Shown piece after piece: positions 29,176 to 39,441 of a DNA stretch of 64,000 nucleotides (position 1 is its first letter; every line of letters starts with the position of its first letter). Source of the stretch: an uncultured Pseudomonadales bacterium (lineage in GTDB: Bacteria > Pseudomonadota > Gammaproteobacteria > Pseudomonadales > Porticoccaceae); NCBI GenBank assembly GCA_943788875.1, contig CALSSA010000008.1, forward strand, positions 1 through 64,000, written 5' to 3'. A model generated the notes under the pieces. It made no database searches. It saw nothing but the letters and a program-made list of their open reading frames with translations, and was not told where the DNA came from. Position numbers and translations under genes: made by a program.

Positions 29176-30366
29176 TCAAGCACTCTCAAGCTGATAATAA
29201 TCCATCAATATCTTCGCCACTTCCGGGCGGGAAAACTCTGGTGGCGGTGCAATGCCATCGCCGAGCATCTGCCGCACCTTGGTGCCGGACAGCAAAATAA
29301 AGTCGTCCTTGGTATGATCCTCAGCCTCATTCATCATCACCACGCGTCCGAGCTTTTTCGAAAACGCAGTGTGGTCGGCATTAAATATCTCTATTTCCAA
29401 GGCATCAGCAGGCACCTTGTCAGCAAAGATAGTTTGCGCATCAAAGGCCCCATAATAATCACCCACACCAGCATGGTCTCGGCCCACAATCAGATGGGTA
29501 CAACCCATATTCTGACGGAAAACCGCATGCAATACCGCCTCTCTTGGGCCAGCGTAGAGCATATCAAAGCCATAACCGGTTACCATGACAGAGTTAACTG
29601 GGAAATACAGCTCAACCATCTTGCGAATACAGTCATCGCGCACCGAGGCAGGTATATCGCCCTGCTTTAATTTGCCCAGCAGCATATGCACCACAACGCC
29701 ATCTGCATCCAGACGCTCCATCGCCATATGACAGAGTTCCTCATGGGCTCTGTGCATGGGGTTGCGGGTCTGGAAGGCCACTACTTTCTGCCAGCCACGC
29801 TCGGTAATCTCGTCGCGAATCTCACCTGCGGTTCTAAAGGTATCGGGGAAATCTGCCTGGAAGTAACTCAGGCTTAATACCTGAATATCACCAGAGAGCA
29901 ACTGATTGCCCAGGCTGGTAAATGTAGCCACACCAGGATGCTGTGGATCCAATGTGGCAAAGATTTGTTCAGCCATGGTCTCGATCTGTGCGTCGGTCAC
30001 TGTTTCAATGGCCGTCAAATCCATAATCGCCATCACTGGGTTGCCCTCAGTGTTAGGGTCGCGCAGAGCAATGCGACTGGCACCGTCAATCGCCGCAGTA
30101 TCCTGCACCAGATTGACCACGGGCACAGGCCAAAATAGCCCGTCTTCTGTATGCAAATTGTCGGCAACACTCAGCGAGTCAGCCAGGTTCATATAACCAG
30201 TCAGCGGATTAAAATATCCAGCACCCATCATCACCGCATTGGCGGCGGCGGCGGAGTTAAGAATAATTGAGGGCAGTGATTCAGCCTCAGCAAGCAGCTG
30301 TTGTAGCTGATCGTTATCGGTGACTAAAAGGCTATTGAGGGTATCTGAGCCATGGGGCTTGATCAA
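29176..30366 (-). CDS. sat: Sulfate adenylyltransferase (ATP sulfurylase, monomeric type)
   Basis: A 396-residue enzyme that makes adenosine 5'-phosphosulfate from sulfate and ATP. The active-site motif is FQTRNPMHRAHEELC (about 198-212), with GRDHAGVGDYYG and the LSGTKVRQML C-terminal segment. This is the single-subunit type, not the two-subunit CysDN of E. coli. The start is a TTG at 30366 with GGAG eight bases upstream, giving MIKPHGSD, the usual Sat N-terminus. cysC lies about 60 bases upstream on the same strand, so the two act in sequence to make PAPS. Confidence 0.94.
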   Translation of the reverse strand: MIKPHGSDTLNSLLVTDNDQLQQLLAEAESLPSIILNSAAAANAVMMGAGYFNPLTGYMNLADSLSVADNLHTEDGLFWPVPVVNLVQDTAAIDGASRIALRDPNTEGNPVMAIMDLTAIETVTDAQIETMAEQIFATLDPQHPGVATFTSLGNQLLSGDIQVLSLSYFQADFPDTFRTAGEIRDEITERGWQKVVAFQTRNPMHRAHEELCHMAMERLDADGVVVHMLLGKLKQGDIPASVRDDCIRKMVELYFPVNSVMVTGYGFDMLYAGPREAVLHAVFRQNMGCTHLIVGRDHAGVGDYYGAFDAQTIFADKVPADALEIEIFNADHTAFSKKLGRVVMMNEAEDHTKDDFILLSGTKVRQMLGDGIAPPPEFSRPEVAKILMDYYQLESA

Positions 30367-30427
30367 AACAGTTTCTCCATTGGATTTACATTAAAAAGAT
30401 AGGGGGCTTGAATATTCCAGTGCGGTG

Positions 30428-31048
30428 CTAGGCTAAAGTAATTAAGCCCTGCCGCTGAAGATAGTCAATAATTATCTCAACTTCCTCTTCGAGACTCATC
30501 TGGTCTGTATGCAGATGAATTTCTGGCGACTGGGGCGCCTCGTAGGGATCGTCTATACCGGTGAAATTTTTAATCTCTCCGGCGCGGGCTTTTTTGTAGA
30601 GGCCCTTGGGGTCACGCTCTTCGGCCGCAGCTAGCGAGCAGTCGACAAAAACCTCAATAAACGCATACTCAGATTCGGCATGCAACGCTCGAACACGGTC
30701 GCGATCGGCGCGGTACGGGCTGATAAAACTGGATAGAGCAATCACACCGGAGTCGACAAATAACTTGGCGATCTCACCAATGCGGCGAATATTTTCCGTG
30801 CGGTCCTCGGCAGAAAATCCAAGGTTTTTATTGATGCCCAGACGTATATTATCGCCATCCAGTCTGTAGGTCAGTTTGCCGCGCTGGTAGAGTGCCTTTT
30901 CCAGAGCCACTGCCACCGTGCTCTTGCCACTGCCAGACAACCCGGTAAACCAGAGGGTGGCGCCCTTTTGCCCCAACAGTTGAGTGCGATCCTCGCGTGT
31001 TATATCACCATGGTGCCAGTGCACATTGGTCGCTTTCTGATCCGTCAT
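30428..31048 (-). CDS. cysC: Adenylyl-sulfate kinase
   Basis: A 206-residue kinase that phosphorylates APS to PAPS. The P-loop is [11 protein letters not shown] (about 37-47), and the phosphoserine region is [17 protein letters not shown]. The open frame reaches 31318, but the ATG at 31048 ([17 protein letters not shown]) corresponds to known CysC starts, and the extra upstream residues look non-coding and would overlap the divergent racemase gene. With sat downstream it forms the sulfate-activating pair; PAPS could feed assimilation or sulfotransferases. Confidence 0.94.
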   Translation of the reverse strand: MTDQKATNVHWHHGDITREDRTQLLGQKGATLWFTGLSGSGKSTVAVALEKALYQRGKLTYRLDGDNIRLGINKNLGFSAEDRTENIRRIGEIAKLFVDSGVIALSSFISPYRADRDRVRALHAESEYAFIEVFVDCSLAAAEERDPKGLYKKARAGEIKNFTGIDDPYEAPQSPEIHLHTDQMSLEEEVEIIIDYLQRQGLITLA

Positions 31049-31178
31049 CGCTGCCATCCACATCGTAAAAGAAGGCGCAATGATAGAGATTATTTGTGTT
31101 TTTGTATATCTCAAATCGCCGTCGGGCCCTATACTCTGCCTACGCCATAAAACCAATAACAACAAAAAAGAACCCGGT

Positions 31179-32357
31179 ATGCGCCCATTACAAAATTTAA
31201 AAATACTCGACTTCACCACATTGGTTCCGGGCCCTTTTGCCACCATGATGCTCGCTGATATGGGTGCGGATATATTGCGTGTGGAATCTCCGACTCGCCC
31301 GGATATGTTGCGCGCCATGCCCCCCTATGCCGACGGTACCTCCACAGGTCACGGCATTTTAAATCGCAATAAGCGCTCGATCGGGTTGGACCTGAAAAAG
31401 CCCGAGGCGGTGGCCATCGCCAAACAACTATTGGCTGAGTATGACATTGTGATTGAGCAGTTTAGACCTGGGGTAATGGACCGCTTTGGGCTGGGCTATC
31501 AAGACCTGAGCAAGATAAACCCCGGCATTATTTACTGCTCTATTACTGGCTATGGCCAGACCGGCCCCAATCGCGATCGCGCCGGTCACGACAATAACTA
31601 TCTGTCCCTCTCGGGCCTGAATGGCTACTCCGGTCGGAAGAACGAGCGCACCCCGATTATGGGTATGCCCATTGCCGACCTGGCGGGGGGCTCATTGCAC
31701 GGGGTTATCGGTATATTGGCCGCGGTCAATCAGCGCCATATCTCCGGTGAAGGGCAGCATGTGGATATCAGTATGACCGATGCCATGTTTGCTATGAATA
31801 GCCTGTTCGGATCCAACTATCTGGCGGCGGGCACCGAGCCTGAATCAGGCGACACCAATCTAAACGGTGGCAGCTTTTATGATTACTACCGCACCGCCGA
31901 CGGCCGGCATCTATCCATTGGCAGCCTTGAACCACAGTTTTTTCAGCAACTGTGCGCCACATTAAACGATAGCTCGTTGTTGGAGTTGGCTAATCCCATG
32001 GATTCCGAGGCGCAGAAACTTTTGCGGCAGAAAATAGAGGCCATTATTGAACAGAAGTCTCTTGACGAATGGGTGGCCATCTTTGCCCAAAAAGACTGCT
32101 GCGTAGAGCCGGTTTTAACCTTTGCCGAAGCCAGCGCCAGCGAGCATGTCGCGGCGCGCGATTTGGTGGTGGATGTACAAACGCATGAAGGTGGTGTGCA
32201 AAAACAGATTGGCAGCGCGATTAAGTTTTCTAACTCCACACCTGAGTATGGCTCGATTGGTGTGCCCTTAGGGCAGCATAATAATGAAGTACTAAAGGCG
32301 CTGGGTCTGGATGACGCGGCCATACAAACGGCCAAAGATGCGGGCGCTTTTGGTTAA
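31179..32357 (+). CDS. CaiB/BaiF family, alpha-methylacyl-CoA racemase-like
   Basis: A 392-residue family III CoA-transferase-fold protein. [13 protein letters not shown] and MPIADLAGG place H137 and D167 in the 30-residue spacing of the catalytic His/Asp pair of alpha-methylacyl-CoA racemases (H126/D156 in mycobacterial MCR), so racemisation is likelier than CoA transfer. The N-terminal [26 protein letters not shown] is typical of the family. The frame extends to 31080, but the ATG at 31179 is the natural start. It is divergent from cysC and converges on a nitronate-monooxygenase-like gene; both fit branched-chain or sterol-like acyl-CoA degradation. Confidence 0.87.
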   Translation: MRPLQNLKILDFTTLVPGPFATMMLADMGADILRVESPTRPDMLRAMPPYADGTSTGHGILNRNKRSIGLDLKKPEAVAIAKQLLAEYDIVIEQFRPGVMDRFGLGYQDLSKINPGIIYCSITGYGQTGPNRDRAGHDNNYLSLSGLNGYSGRKNERTPIMGMPIADLAGGSLHGVIGILAAVNQRHISGEGQHVDISMTDAMFAMNSLFGSNYLAAGTEPESGDTNLNGGSFYDYYRTADGRHLSIGSLEPQFFQQLCATLNDSSLLELANPMDSEAQKLLRQKIEAIIEQKSLDEWVAIFAQKDCCVEPVLTFAEASASEHVAARDLVVDVQTHEGGVQKQIGSAIKFSNSTPEYGSIGVPLGQHNNEVLKALGLDDAAIQTAKDAGAFG

Positions 32358-32384
32358 ACGCCAGTCGTATTTACCTAAAATGCT

Positions 32385-33320
32385 CTAGGTATAATCTGAC
32401 GCAAGTTTGGCTACGGCATGATTAAACCCAGACATGGTTTGGTCGACTATCTGCTTGGCCGTTAATATTTCATCGATGCGACCAGTGACCTGACCACCCA
32501 ATGGAATAGCCGCCTCCATATCGCCCCCAAAATACAGGTCCTGCAGATTGGCCATATGCTCCATCACATTAATCTTACCCTGAGGCTCAAGCCCAGCGGT
32601 TAATTGAGTGCGCAGTGCGCGCAGAGCTGGACGACCCTGCTGATTAAGAAACACTGTATCTGTCTCTTTGGAATCAACAATCGCATCTTTCCAATTCTGG
32701 TGCACAGGCGACTCAGCACAGGCCAGCATACGCGTACCCATTTGAACCCCTTCAGCACCCATAGCAAACGCCGCAGCCATGGAGGCACCATCACTAATAC
32801 CGCCAGCGGCAATAATCGGCACATTGCACTGGGAGCGAATTAAGGGCAACAACACCATGGTCGAGACCGGGCTGGGGTTTTTAAACCCACCGCCCTCACC
32901 GCCCTCAACAATCAGACCATCCACGCCGGCATCCAGTGCCTTAAGGGCCATTTCCAACGTGGGTACCACATGGAAAACCGATATCCCAGCATCCTGAAAG
33001 TCTTTGGTACAGACAGCTGGGCTGCCTGACGATGTGGTCACAAACCTAATACCCTGCTCAATCACAAAGTCGATAATATTGCTGCCGCGCACATAGGACA
33101 GCGCCACATTCATACCAAAGGGCTTATCGGTCAGATCACGCATCTTGACGACTTCGGCCTTAATATTATCCAACTCCCCTGAGGAGGTTTCGATAATACC
33201 CATGCCTCCGGCATTGCTCACTGCCGCAGCTAATTGCGCACGGGCAATCCATCCCATTGGTGCTTGAATAATAGGGTATTCGGTGCCCGTCAGTGCGGTC
33301 ACTCTATTTCTTATTGCCAT
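32385..33320 (-). CDS. NMO/2-nitropropane-dioxygenase-family flavoprotein
   Basis: A 311-residue FMN-binding TIM-barrel protein of the nitronate monooxygenase/enoyl reductase superfamily. IIQAPMGWIARAQLAAAVSNAGGMG starts the barrel, GLIVEGGEGGGFKNP marks a flavin loop, and IIAAGGISDGASMAAAFAMGAEGVQMGTR is the FMN-phosphate site. A paralog lies 1.1 kb upstream (34426-35394), with an APH-like kinase between. Such proteins in acyl-CoA operons are often assigned only by family, so the substrate is unknown. Confidence 0.85.
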   Translation of the reverse strand: MAIRNRVTALTGTEYPIIQAPMGWIARAQLAAAVSNAGGMGIIETSSGELDNIKAEVVKMRDLTDKPFGMNVALSYVRGSNIIDFVIEQGIRFVTTSSGSPAVCTKDFQDAGISVFHVVPTLEMALKALDAGVDGLIVEGGEGGGFKNPSPVSTMVLLPLIRSQCNVPIIAAGGISDGASMAAAFAMGAEGVQMGTRMLACAESPVHQNWKDAIVDSKETDTVFLNQQGRPALRALRTQLTAGLEPQGKINVMEHMANLQDLYFGGDMEAAIPLGGQVTGRIDEILTAKQIVDQTMSGFNHAVAKLASDYT

Positions 33321-33340
33321 GCAATGATCACTCGCAAAAA

Positions 33341-34375
33341 TTACTTGCTTACAAAGCCTAATGCATTAACAGCCAGTGGCTGCACCATGCCGGAAACACC
33401 AGAAGCCGACTTACTCGACGCATTCCCGTCCGCAGCCCTTTTAGCCACACCCTGACAAATTGCCGCTAAACGGAAAAAGCTAAAGGCCATATAAAAAGGC
33501 CAGTTAGCGATTCTGTCCATGCCCATGCGCTGGCAATATTTGTCTACATATTCAGCTTCCGAGGGAATACCTAAGGCCGCGGGATCCAAACCTGCAAGAC
33601 CAGACGAAGGCCCATTGGTCTTACCTGAAGGCAACCGCAAACCCATACATTGGTAGGCCAGATCCGCATACGGGTGACCCAGAGTCGACAGCTCCCAATC
33701 CAGTACCGCAATTACCTCTTGGTTATTTTTGTCGAACATCAGGTTATCCAAGCGATAGTCACCGTGAACCAGCGATACCTTGCCATCATCTTCAGGAATA
33801 TTGTCCGACAACCAGGCCATGACCTTATCCATCTCGGGAATGGGTGTTAACTCTGACGCCTTGTACTGAGAAGACCAACGATCAACCTGACGCTGGAAAT
33901 AGTTGCCGGGACGACCATAATCCGTCAAGCCCACTTTTTCTAAATCCACCGAGTGAATGGCGACCAATACGCGATTCATCTGATCATACATTTTTGCCCG
34001 CCCCTCATTGCTCGGAATTTCTTCCAGTGCCGAGGACCAGTGCACATTGCCATCGCAGAATTCCATAATATAAAACATGGAACCTATAACCTCAGGGTCT
34101 TCGCAGAGGTGGTAAACCTTGGCCACTGGCACATCGGTATCTGCCAGAGCCGCCAGCACGCGATACTCTCGATCCACCGCATGAGCAGACTTAAGTAACT
34201 TGCCCGGAGGCTGGCGACGCAGTACATAGCTGCCAGAAGCCGCATCAATTTTAAAGGTCGGGTTAGATTGACCACCGGCAAACTTGCTGGCGGTTAAAGG
34301 CCCCTGAAAGCCAGAGATATTAGCCTCTAAATAGCCAGCTAATTTCGTTTCATCAAGTGTATCTACTTCAGACAT
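33341..34375 (-). CDS. APH-family phosphotransferase (ACAD10/11 kinase-like)
   Basis: A 344-residue aminoglycoside-phosphotransferase-fold kinase. The catalytic loop is LVHGDYRLDNLMFD (about 202-215), the metal site is AVLDWELSTLGHPYADLAY, and YVLRRQPPGKLLKSAHAVDREYRVL near the N-terminus fits the ACAD10/11-type kinases of acyl-CoA metabolism rather than antibiotic resistance. In mammals and some bacteria these act on 4-hydroxyacyl-CoA substrates with an acyl-CoA dehydrogenase, which is absent here. It sits between two nitronate-monooxygenase-like genes in a same-strand run. Confidence 0.85.
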   Translation of the reverse strand: MSEVDTLDETKLAGYLEANISGFQGPLTASKFAGGQSNPTFKIDAASGSYVLRRQPPGKLLKSAHAVDREYRVLAALADTDVPVAKVYHLCEDPEVIGSMFYIMEFCDGNVHWSSALEEIPSNEGRAKMYDQMNRVLVAIHSVDLEKVGLTDYGRPGNYFQRQVDRWSSQYKASELTPIPEMDKVMAWLSDNIPEDDGKVSLVHGDYRLDNLMFDKNNQEVIAVLDWELSTLGHPYADLAYQCMGLRLPSGKTNGPSSGLAGLDPAALGIPSEAEYVDKYCQRMGMDRIANWPFYMAFSFFRLAAICQGVAKRAADGNASSKSASGVSGMVQPLAVNALGFVSK

Positions 34376-34425
34376 AGTCGCTTCTTATTATTAGTTTATG
34401 GTTGGTTTAGACTTAACCCATAAGG

Positions 34426-35394
34426 TTAAAGACCGGCCAAGCGTTCTTTAATCAGGCTGTCGGCTTCAGACATAATACGGTCCATCAATTCCTGCACTGT
34501 TGGCACGTCATTAATAAGCCCAGCCACCATACCACAGGACCAGGCACCGGCATCCATATCGCCCTCTTTCATAATTCTGGGATAAACACCGGCTACTTCC
34601 GGGAGAATATCTTCAATCTTAATATCCGCACCCAATGCTTTTTCTTTTTCCAGCAGTCGCTCAACAGCGGAGTTATTTAATACGCGCTCTGTATTGCGCA
34701 ATGGACGCATCACCAACCGCGTATCCAATTCAGTGGCTGCCAAAATTGCTGCCTTCACATTGTCATGCACAGGGGCTTCTTTGGTGGCAATAAAACGGGT
34801 GCCCATATTCATACCCTCAGCACCCATAGCCAGAGAGGCAACCAGACTGCGGGCATCGGCCATACCGCCAGAAGAGACGAAGGGAATCGTCAGTTCATCC
34901 GCCGCTCTGGGCAATAAAATAAAGTTGGGAATATCATCTTCACCCGGGTGGCCACCACATTCAAAGCCATCCACAGATACAGCATCACAACCCACTTTTT
35001 GCGCCTTAAGGGCGTGGCGCACCGCGGTGCACTTATGAATTACTTTAATACCCGCTTCTTTTAACGCAGGCATATAGGGAGCCGGGTTATTACCCGCCGT
35101 TTCAACAATCTTGACACCACCATCAATCACCGCCTGAATCAGGCCGGGGTAATCGGGAGGGGTCATGGAGGGGAGAAAGGTAATATTCACGCCAAAGGGC
35201 TTATCCGTCATTGTTTTGCAGCGCGCAATTTCCGCTGCCAGCTTTTCTGGTGTGCCCTGAGTCAAGCCGGTGATAATGCCCAAACCGCCAGCATTAGAAA
35301 CCGCTGCTGCCATCTCGGCATAACCCACATGGTGCATGCCACCCTGAATAATTGGGTGCTCAATGCCCAATAGCTCTGTAATACGCGTCTTCAT
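34426..35394 (-). CDS. NMO/2-nitropropane-dioxygenase-family flavoprotein
   Basis: A 322-residue FMN-dependent protein paralogous to the one at 32385-33320. TRITELLGIEHPIIQGGMHHVG starts the barrel; SVDGFECGGHPGEDDI supplies the catalytic-histidine loop usually seen in NMO-like proteins, and VSSGGMADARSLVASLAMGAEGMNMGTR is the phosphate-binding segment. GGGAGAGAGA-like Shine-Dalgarno sequence (GGGAGAGAG) precedes the ATG. It follows the FadB-like gene on the same strand after 29 bases, so cotranscription is likely. Confidence 0.87.
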   Translation of the reverse strand: MKTRITELLGIEHPIIQGGMHHVGYAEMAAAVSNAGGLGIITGLTQGTPEKLAAEIARCKTMTDKPFGVNITFLPSMTPPDYPGLIQAVIDGGVKIVETAGNNPAPYMPALKEAGIKVIHKCTAVRHALKAQKVGCDAVSVDGFECGGHPGEDDIPNFILLPRAADELTIPFVSSGGMADARSLVASLAMGAEGMNMGTRFIATKEAPVHDNVKAAILAATELDTRLVMRPLRNTERVLNNSAVERLLEKEKALGADIKIEDILPEVAGVYPRIMKEGDMDAGAWSCGMVAGLINDVPTVQELMDRIMSEADSLIKERLAGL

Positions 35395-35423
35395 TTCTCT
35401 CTCCCTTATTGGTTATCTAGTTA

Positions 35424-37496
35424 TTATTTAAAGCGTTTGCCCTGCTCAGCCAGTGATACCAGCAATGGGCTAGGCGCCCAGAAATCATCCCCTGTCGACT
35501 CATGGTAGTGACGGATTTTAGCCAGCACCTTATCCAGACCCAGGCTGTTGGCATAGTGCATAGGGCCACCGCGATAGACGGGCCAGCCGTAACCATAGAC
35601 ATAGGTCACATCAATATCACTGGCGCGCACTGCAATGCCCTCATCCAAAATCTTGGCGCCTTCATTGATCATAGGCAGCAGACAGCGATCAAGTATTTCT
35701 TCATCGGAAATATCGCCCTGAGTCACACCCTGAGCAGCTGCAACCTCAGCAAATAATTCTGCTGTCACAGGTGCTGGTGTTGGCATGCGCTTTTCATCGT
35801 AGTCATAGAACCCAGCGCCAGTCTTTTGACCGCGACGGCCCAGCTCACAGAGGCGGTCCTTAACATCCATTGGGTTGGAGTTATCTTTGTCCCAACCCAG
35901 ATCCAAACCTGCCAGATCGCCCATTTGGAATGCACCCATCGGGAAACCAAAATCAAACAACACCTTATCCACCTGCTCGATAGGCGCACCTTCAAGAGCC
36001 AGTTTTGACGCTTCAATCTGGCGCATAAACAAAATACGGTTACCCACAAAGCCCGGGCAAACACCTACTAATACAGCCACTTTGCGAATGCGCTTGGCCA
36101 GTGCCATACCAGTTTTAATCACTGCGTCAGAGGTTTTATCACCACGCACAACTTCGAGCAGTTTCATCACATTGGCGGGCGAGAAGAAATGCAAACCGAT
36201 CACTGATTCCGGGCGACTAGTCACAGAGGCAATTTCATTGAGGTCTAGAGCCGAGGTATTAGAGGCCAAAATAGCACCCTGTTTGGCAATGCCATCAAGA
36301 CGGGTAAAGATATCTTTCTTTACCGCCATATTTTCAAATACTGCTTCAATAATCAGATCGCAGTCGGCCAGATCAGCCATATCCAAAGTACCCTGAATCA
36401 AACCGCAGCGCTGTTCAACGGCCTCTTCAGTCAGACGACCTTTGCGCGCAGTATTTTCATAGTTTTTGCGGATAGTGCCCAGACCACGGTCCAGAGCCTC
36501 TTGACTGGTTTCCACAATGGTTACAGGTACACCCACATTGGCAAAGTTCATGGAGATACCACCGCCCATCAGGCCACCACCAATCACACCCACTTTGGCA
36601 ATCGGCAGTTCTTTGGCATCCTCTGCCAGTCCAGGCACCTTGCCCGCCTGACGCTCAGAGAAAAAGAAGTACTGCTGGGCCTGAGACTGAGGACCGCTCA
36701 TTAGCTCGGCAAATAATTTACCCTCGGTTTTTAAGCCCTCATCAAAGGGTTGATTAACCGCTGCTTCAATACAGCGGATATTATATTCCGGGGCCAAAAA
36801 GCCGCGAGTCTTGCGGGCCAGCATCTTGCGTGTAGCGGCAAAAATTTCTGGATTATCTTTAGCGCTCTGCAGTTTGTCATCATTGTCGCGCACCCGCGGA
36901 TGCGAGCCGCCCTGAGCCGCCTTATCTTTGGCAAAGGCCAGAGCCTCGGCGCGCAAATCACCCTCAACCAACTGATCCACCAGACCCAGTTTGTGGGCTT
37001 CAGCAGCACCGATGGGAACACCAGAAGTCACCATGGCCAAGGTTTTTTCTACGCCCACAACACGGGGCAGACGCTGGGTACCACCGGCACCGGGCAGCAA
37101 ACCCAGATTGACTTCCGGCAGACCAAACTTGGCACTGCCCACAGCAACGCGGTAGTTACAGCACAGCGCCGTTTCAAGACCGCCACCCAGGGCAGTGCCA
37201 TGAATAGCGGCCACAATCGGCTTGGGAGAGCCATCCATAGTTGAGAGCACCGCATGGAAGTTAGGCTCCATAGGGCCGGAGGAAAATTCGGAAATATCAG
37301 CACCGGCAATAAAGGTACGCCCTTCACAGAAGACCAGTATTGCCTGGGCAGAGTCATCGGCTAGCGCCTTCTCAACACCGTCTTTTAGTCCCTGTCGAAC
37401 ACCCTGACTCAGAGCATTAACCGGTGGGTTATTGAGAGTTAATACTGCAACGCCCTCTTCGACGTTGTAATCAACCATAGATGTTAGCGCGACCAT
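35424..37496 (-). CDS. Bifunctional enoyl-CoA hydratase/3-hydroxyacyl-CoA dehydrogenase
   Basis: A 690-residue beta-oxidation multifunctional enzyme. The crotonase domain (1-190) has both general-base glutamates in GGGLETALC and [20 protein letters not shown]. The NAD-binding dehydrogenase domain starts near residue 300 with [19 protein letters not shown] and has [16 protein letters not shown], the 3-hydroxyacyl-CoA catalytic region, and a duplicated C-terminal dimerisation domain from about 480. The size fits peroxisomal-type MFE-1 and single-chain bacterial enzymes rather than FadB (729), and no FadA thiolase gene is adjacent. It leads the NMO-APH-NMO run. Confidence 0.92.
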   Translation of the reverse strand: MVALTSMVDYNVEEGVAVLTLNNPPVNALSQGVRQGLKDGVEKALADDSAQAILVFCEGRTFIAGADISEFSSGPMEPNFHAVLSTMDGSPKPIVAAIHGTALGGGLETALCCNYRVAVGSAKFGLPEVNLGLLPGAGGTQRLPRVVGVEKTLAMVTSGVPIGAAEAHKLGLVDQLVEGDLRAEALAFAKDKAAQGGSHPRVRDNDDKLQSAKDNPEIFAATRKMLARKTRGFLAPEYNIRCIEAAVNQPFDEGLKTEGKLFAELMSGPQSQAQQYFFFSERQAGKVPGLAEDAKELPIAKVGVIGGGLMGGGISMNFANVGVPVTIVETSQEALDRGLGTIRKNYENTARKGRLTEEAVEQRCGLIQGTLDMADLADCDLIIEAVFENMAVKKDIFTRLDGIAKQGAILASNTSALDLNEIASVTSRPESVIGLHFFSPANVMKLLEVVRGDKTSDAVIKTGMALAKRIRKVAVLVGVCPGFVGNRILFMRQIEASKLALEGAPIEQVDKVLFDFGFPMGAFQMGDLAGLDLGWDKDNSNPMDVKDRLCELGRRGQKTGAGFYDYDEKRMPTPAPVTAELFAEVAAAQGVTQGDISDEEILDRCLLPMINEGAKILDEGIAVRASDIDVTYVYGYGWPVYRGGPMHYANSLGLDKVLAKIRHYHESTGDDFWAPSPLLVSLAEQGKRFK

Positions 37497-37679
37497 ACCC
37501 TTTCCTCTTAAACATATATTTTAGAAATAAATATATTGGCATTTATTATGCCAAATATTCTGATAGAATCAACTCAAAACTCAAGTCGGTTATTAGAGAC
37601 TGATATTAACCCAGAGATACAAGTAATACTTCCCCAGATAGTGACTATGGGGTTACGTAATAATGTGGAGAAAACAAAA

Positions 37680-38324
37680 ATGACATCAAGGGTAAAACTC
37701 TGGCTATCCAGCCTACTTATCTACAGCGTCTTTGTATTTTGGTACACCGACTTTTCTGGGCCACTGGGCGACGCAGAAGTAGATCAGTTTGTAGCCACTC
37801 TCAAAGAGCGTAATACCGAACCAGAGACCATCGCCTATTTCGAAACCTTTTTTCGCCATGACACAGGTCGACAGTTTTTGATGCTCAATAATTTGGATAT
37901 GGCCGACAACCCTCCAGATGTTCAGGGCGCAGAGCCCGGGGAATCCGCAGACCAGCTAATGGGTCGCTATATGGAGCATATGTACCCAGAGCTGTTTAAG
38001 CGCGCCAGCCATCCGGTGATCTTTGGTCAGGCCGCCTACAGCGCACTGGATATGGTGGGCATTGAGAATGCCACAGAGATGCAAGAATGGACCGATGGCG
38101 CCATGTTTCGCTACCGCAGCCGCCGTACCTTTATGGAGATTGTGGCCAACCCCAATATCAAAGGCCGCCATGAATTTAAACTGGCAGCGCTGGATAAGAC
38201 CATTGCCTACCCAATAGAAACCCGTATTTATTTAGGGGATATGCGCTTGCTTTTGGGATTGATACTGCTATCCCTGACTGCCCTACTCGATAACCTGCGG
38301 CTGGCACGAAGATCTGGCGTCTAA
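37680..38324 (+). CDS. Membrane-anchored hypothetical protein
   Basis: A 214-residue protein with an N-terminal membrane segment (about 7-24) and a C-terminal one (about 186-205). The middle 150 residues are soluble and contain GMFRYRSRRTFMEIVANP-like wording (AMFRYRSRRTFMEIVAN, near 142-158) and HEFKLAALDKTIAYPIET, which resembles ferredoxin-like DUF1330-type proteins, but I cannot assign the family. The open frame reaches 37536; the ATG at 37680 follows GTGGAG and fits the hydrophobic start. Its last bases overlap the convergent GST gene by four. Confidence 0.68.
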   Translation: MTSRVKLWLSSLLIYSVFVFWYTDFSGPLGDAEVDQFVATLKERNTEPETIAYFETFFRHDTGRQFLMLNNLDMADNPPDVQGAEPGESADQLMGRYMEHMYPELFKRASHPVIFGQAAYSALDMVGIENATEMQEWTDGAMFRYRSRRTFMEIVANPNIKGRHEFKLAALDKTIAYPIETRIYLGDMRLLLGLILLSLTALLDNLRLARRSGV

Positions 38325-39439
38325 ACCCAGACCTCCAAATTATCTCGCTGCTCTAAGCGACGCTCGAGCTTGATCTCTAGTAGTTCTTTAAGCCCACAGG
38401 TCTCAAGCATGGCATCAATATCGCCACGCTCCGTCTCGGAGCAAGCCTCATAGGCATCCTGCACTATTTGCAGCTGGAAGAATCTATAGGGCTGGGCGCC
38501 AGTCTCAAACGCTTGCCCACGCACAACGAAGTTGGCCTTAGCTTCATTCTGCCCAAGATAACGGGAGGCGCGATCACCGCTGGCCACAGGGTTATCAAGC
38601 AACCAGCCATTAATTGACTGCGCAGCCGCTCGGGTCTCCGGCAATAGATCCTCCGCGATAATGTTTAACACAGCCAACAATGTTTCCGGTATCTCATCAT
38701 CCGCCAGATAGCCTTCCCCGGCAGCATAGTGCTCAGATGCATCCTGATAGGTGCGGTTCATGCGCTCCACCCAGCGATACACATGCACCGCCTGCTGCTG
38801 CATCATTTGCAAAGGTTTTGGGTCGCGGCCCAAATGGGCAAATAGCGGCGCCAGCAGGCCAAAATCGCCAATGCAGGGCTTCCAACCCAGCAGATAGGGG
38901 TACTGCTCAAAATGCTTATCCAACGCCAATAAAAACTTTAGATACAGAGTCTCTACCAACGCCTGACTCTCGTCATTGACCCCAAACATCATGGCCGCAT
39001 AGCGCATCTTATCCATCATATATTGGGTCTTGGCCTCCCGCTCCGGATGCTCGCGCTGCGAGTGGTAGAAGTGGTAGTGCAAAAATGACAGATTCTCTTC
39101 GGGGAAATTCCAGCGGTAATGCATAGCTGGGCGCAGCAAACCCTCGGCACCGATCAGATCAAATAACCCGCTAACAAGTTGCTGCTTGGGCGTCTTGGGC
39201 CGACAGGGTCGGCCATTGGCTGCTTCGAAATACTCAATAATAGCAGCGCCATCGCGAATCACCTGTCCCTCTGTTGTGCGCAGTGCCGGAATAGTGGCTA
39301 ACTTGGCCTCGGGCAAAATCTCTGCCTTAAAGCTCTCGTGACCACAGGAAAACTCCCGAAAAGGAATACTATTTTTAATCAGATAGGAACGGGCTCGCCC
39401 AGAGTACAAGGAATGGGGAATCGCATAGAGGGCGTGCAT
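38321..39439 (-). CDS. Glutathione S-transferase-family protein, long form
   Basis: A 372-residue protein with an N-terminal thioredoxin-like GST domain (MHALYAIPHSLYSGRARSYL, EFSCGHES and IPALRTTEGQVIRDGAAIIEYFE, residues 1-78) and an all-helical C-terminal domain that is nearly 150 residues longer than in typical GSTs. A second, shorter-headed paralog lies at 45521-46558. Substrate and redox or conjugation activity are unknown. It begins two bases after the sulfatase stop, so it is the last gene of a 44.9-38.3 kb operon. Confidence 0.8.
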   Translation of the reverse strand: MHALYAIPHSLYSGRARSYLIKNSIPFREFSCGHESFKAEILPEAKLATIPALRTTEGQVIRDGAAIIEYFEAANGRPCRPKTPKQQLVSGLFDLIGAEGLLRPAMHYRWNFPEENLSFLHYHFYHSQREHPEREAKTQYMMDKMRYAAMMFGVNDESQALVETLYLKFLLALDKHFEQYPYLLGWKPCIGDFGLLAPLFAHLGRDPKPLQMMQQQAVHVYRWVERMNRTYQDASEHYAAGEGYLADDEIPETLLAVLNIIAEDLLPETRAAAQSINGWLLDNPVASGDRASRYLGQNEAKANFVVRGQAFETGAQPYRFFQLQIVQDAYEACSETERGDIDAMLETCGLKELLEIKLERRLEQRDNLEVWV

Positions 39440-39441
39440 TA

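Noticed and set aside
33341-34375. Aminoglycoside-resistance kinase
   Set aside because: Although the fold is APH, the gene context and N-terminal wording fit ACAD10/11-type kinases of acyl-CoA metabolism.
36750-37244. A 164-codon plus-strand frame
   Set aside because: Antisense to the crotonase half of the bifunctional enzyme; no independent evidence.
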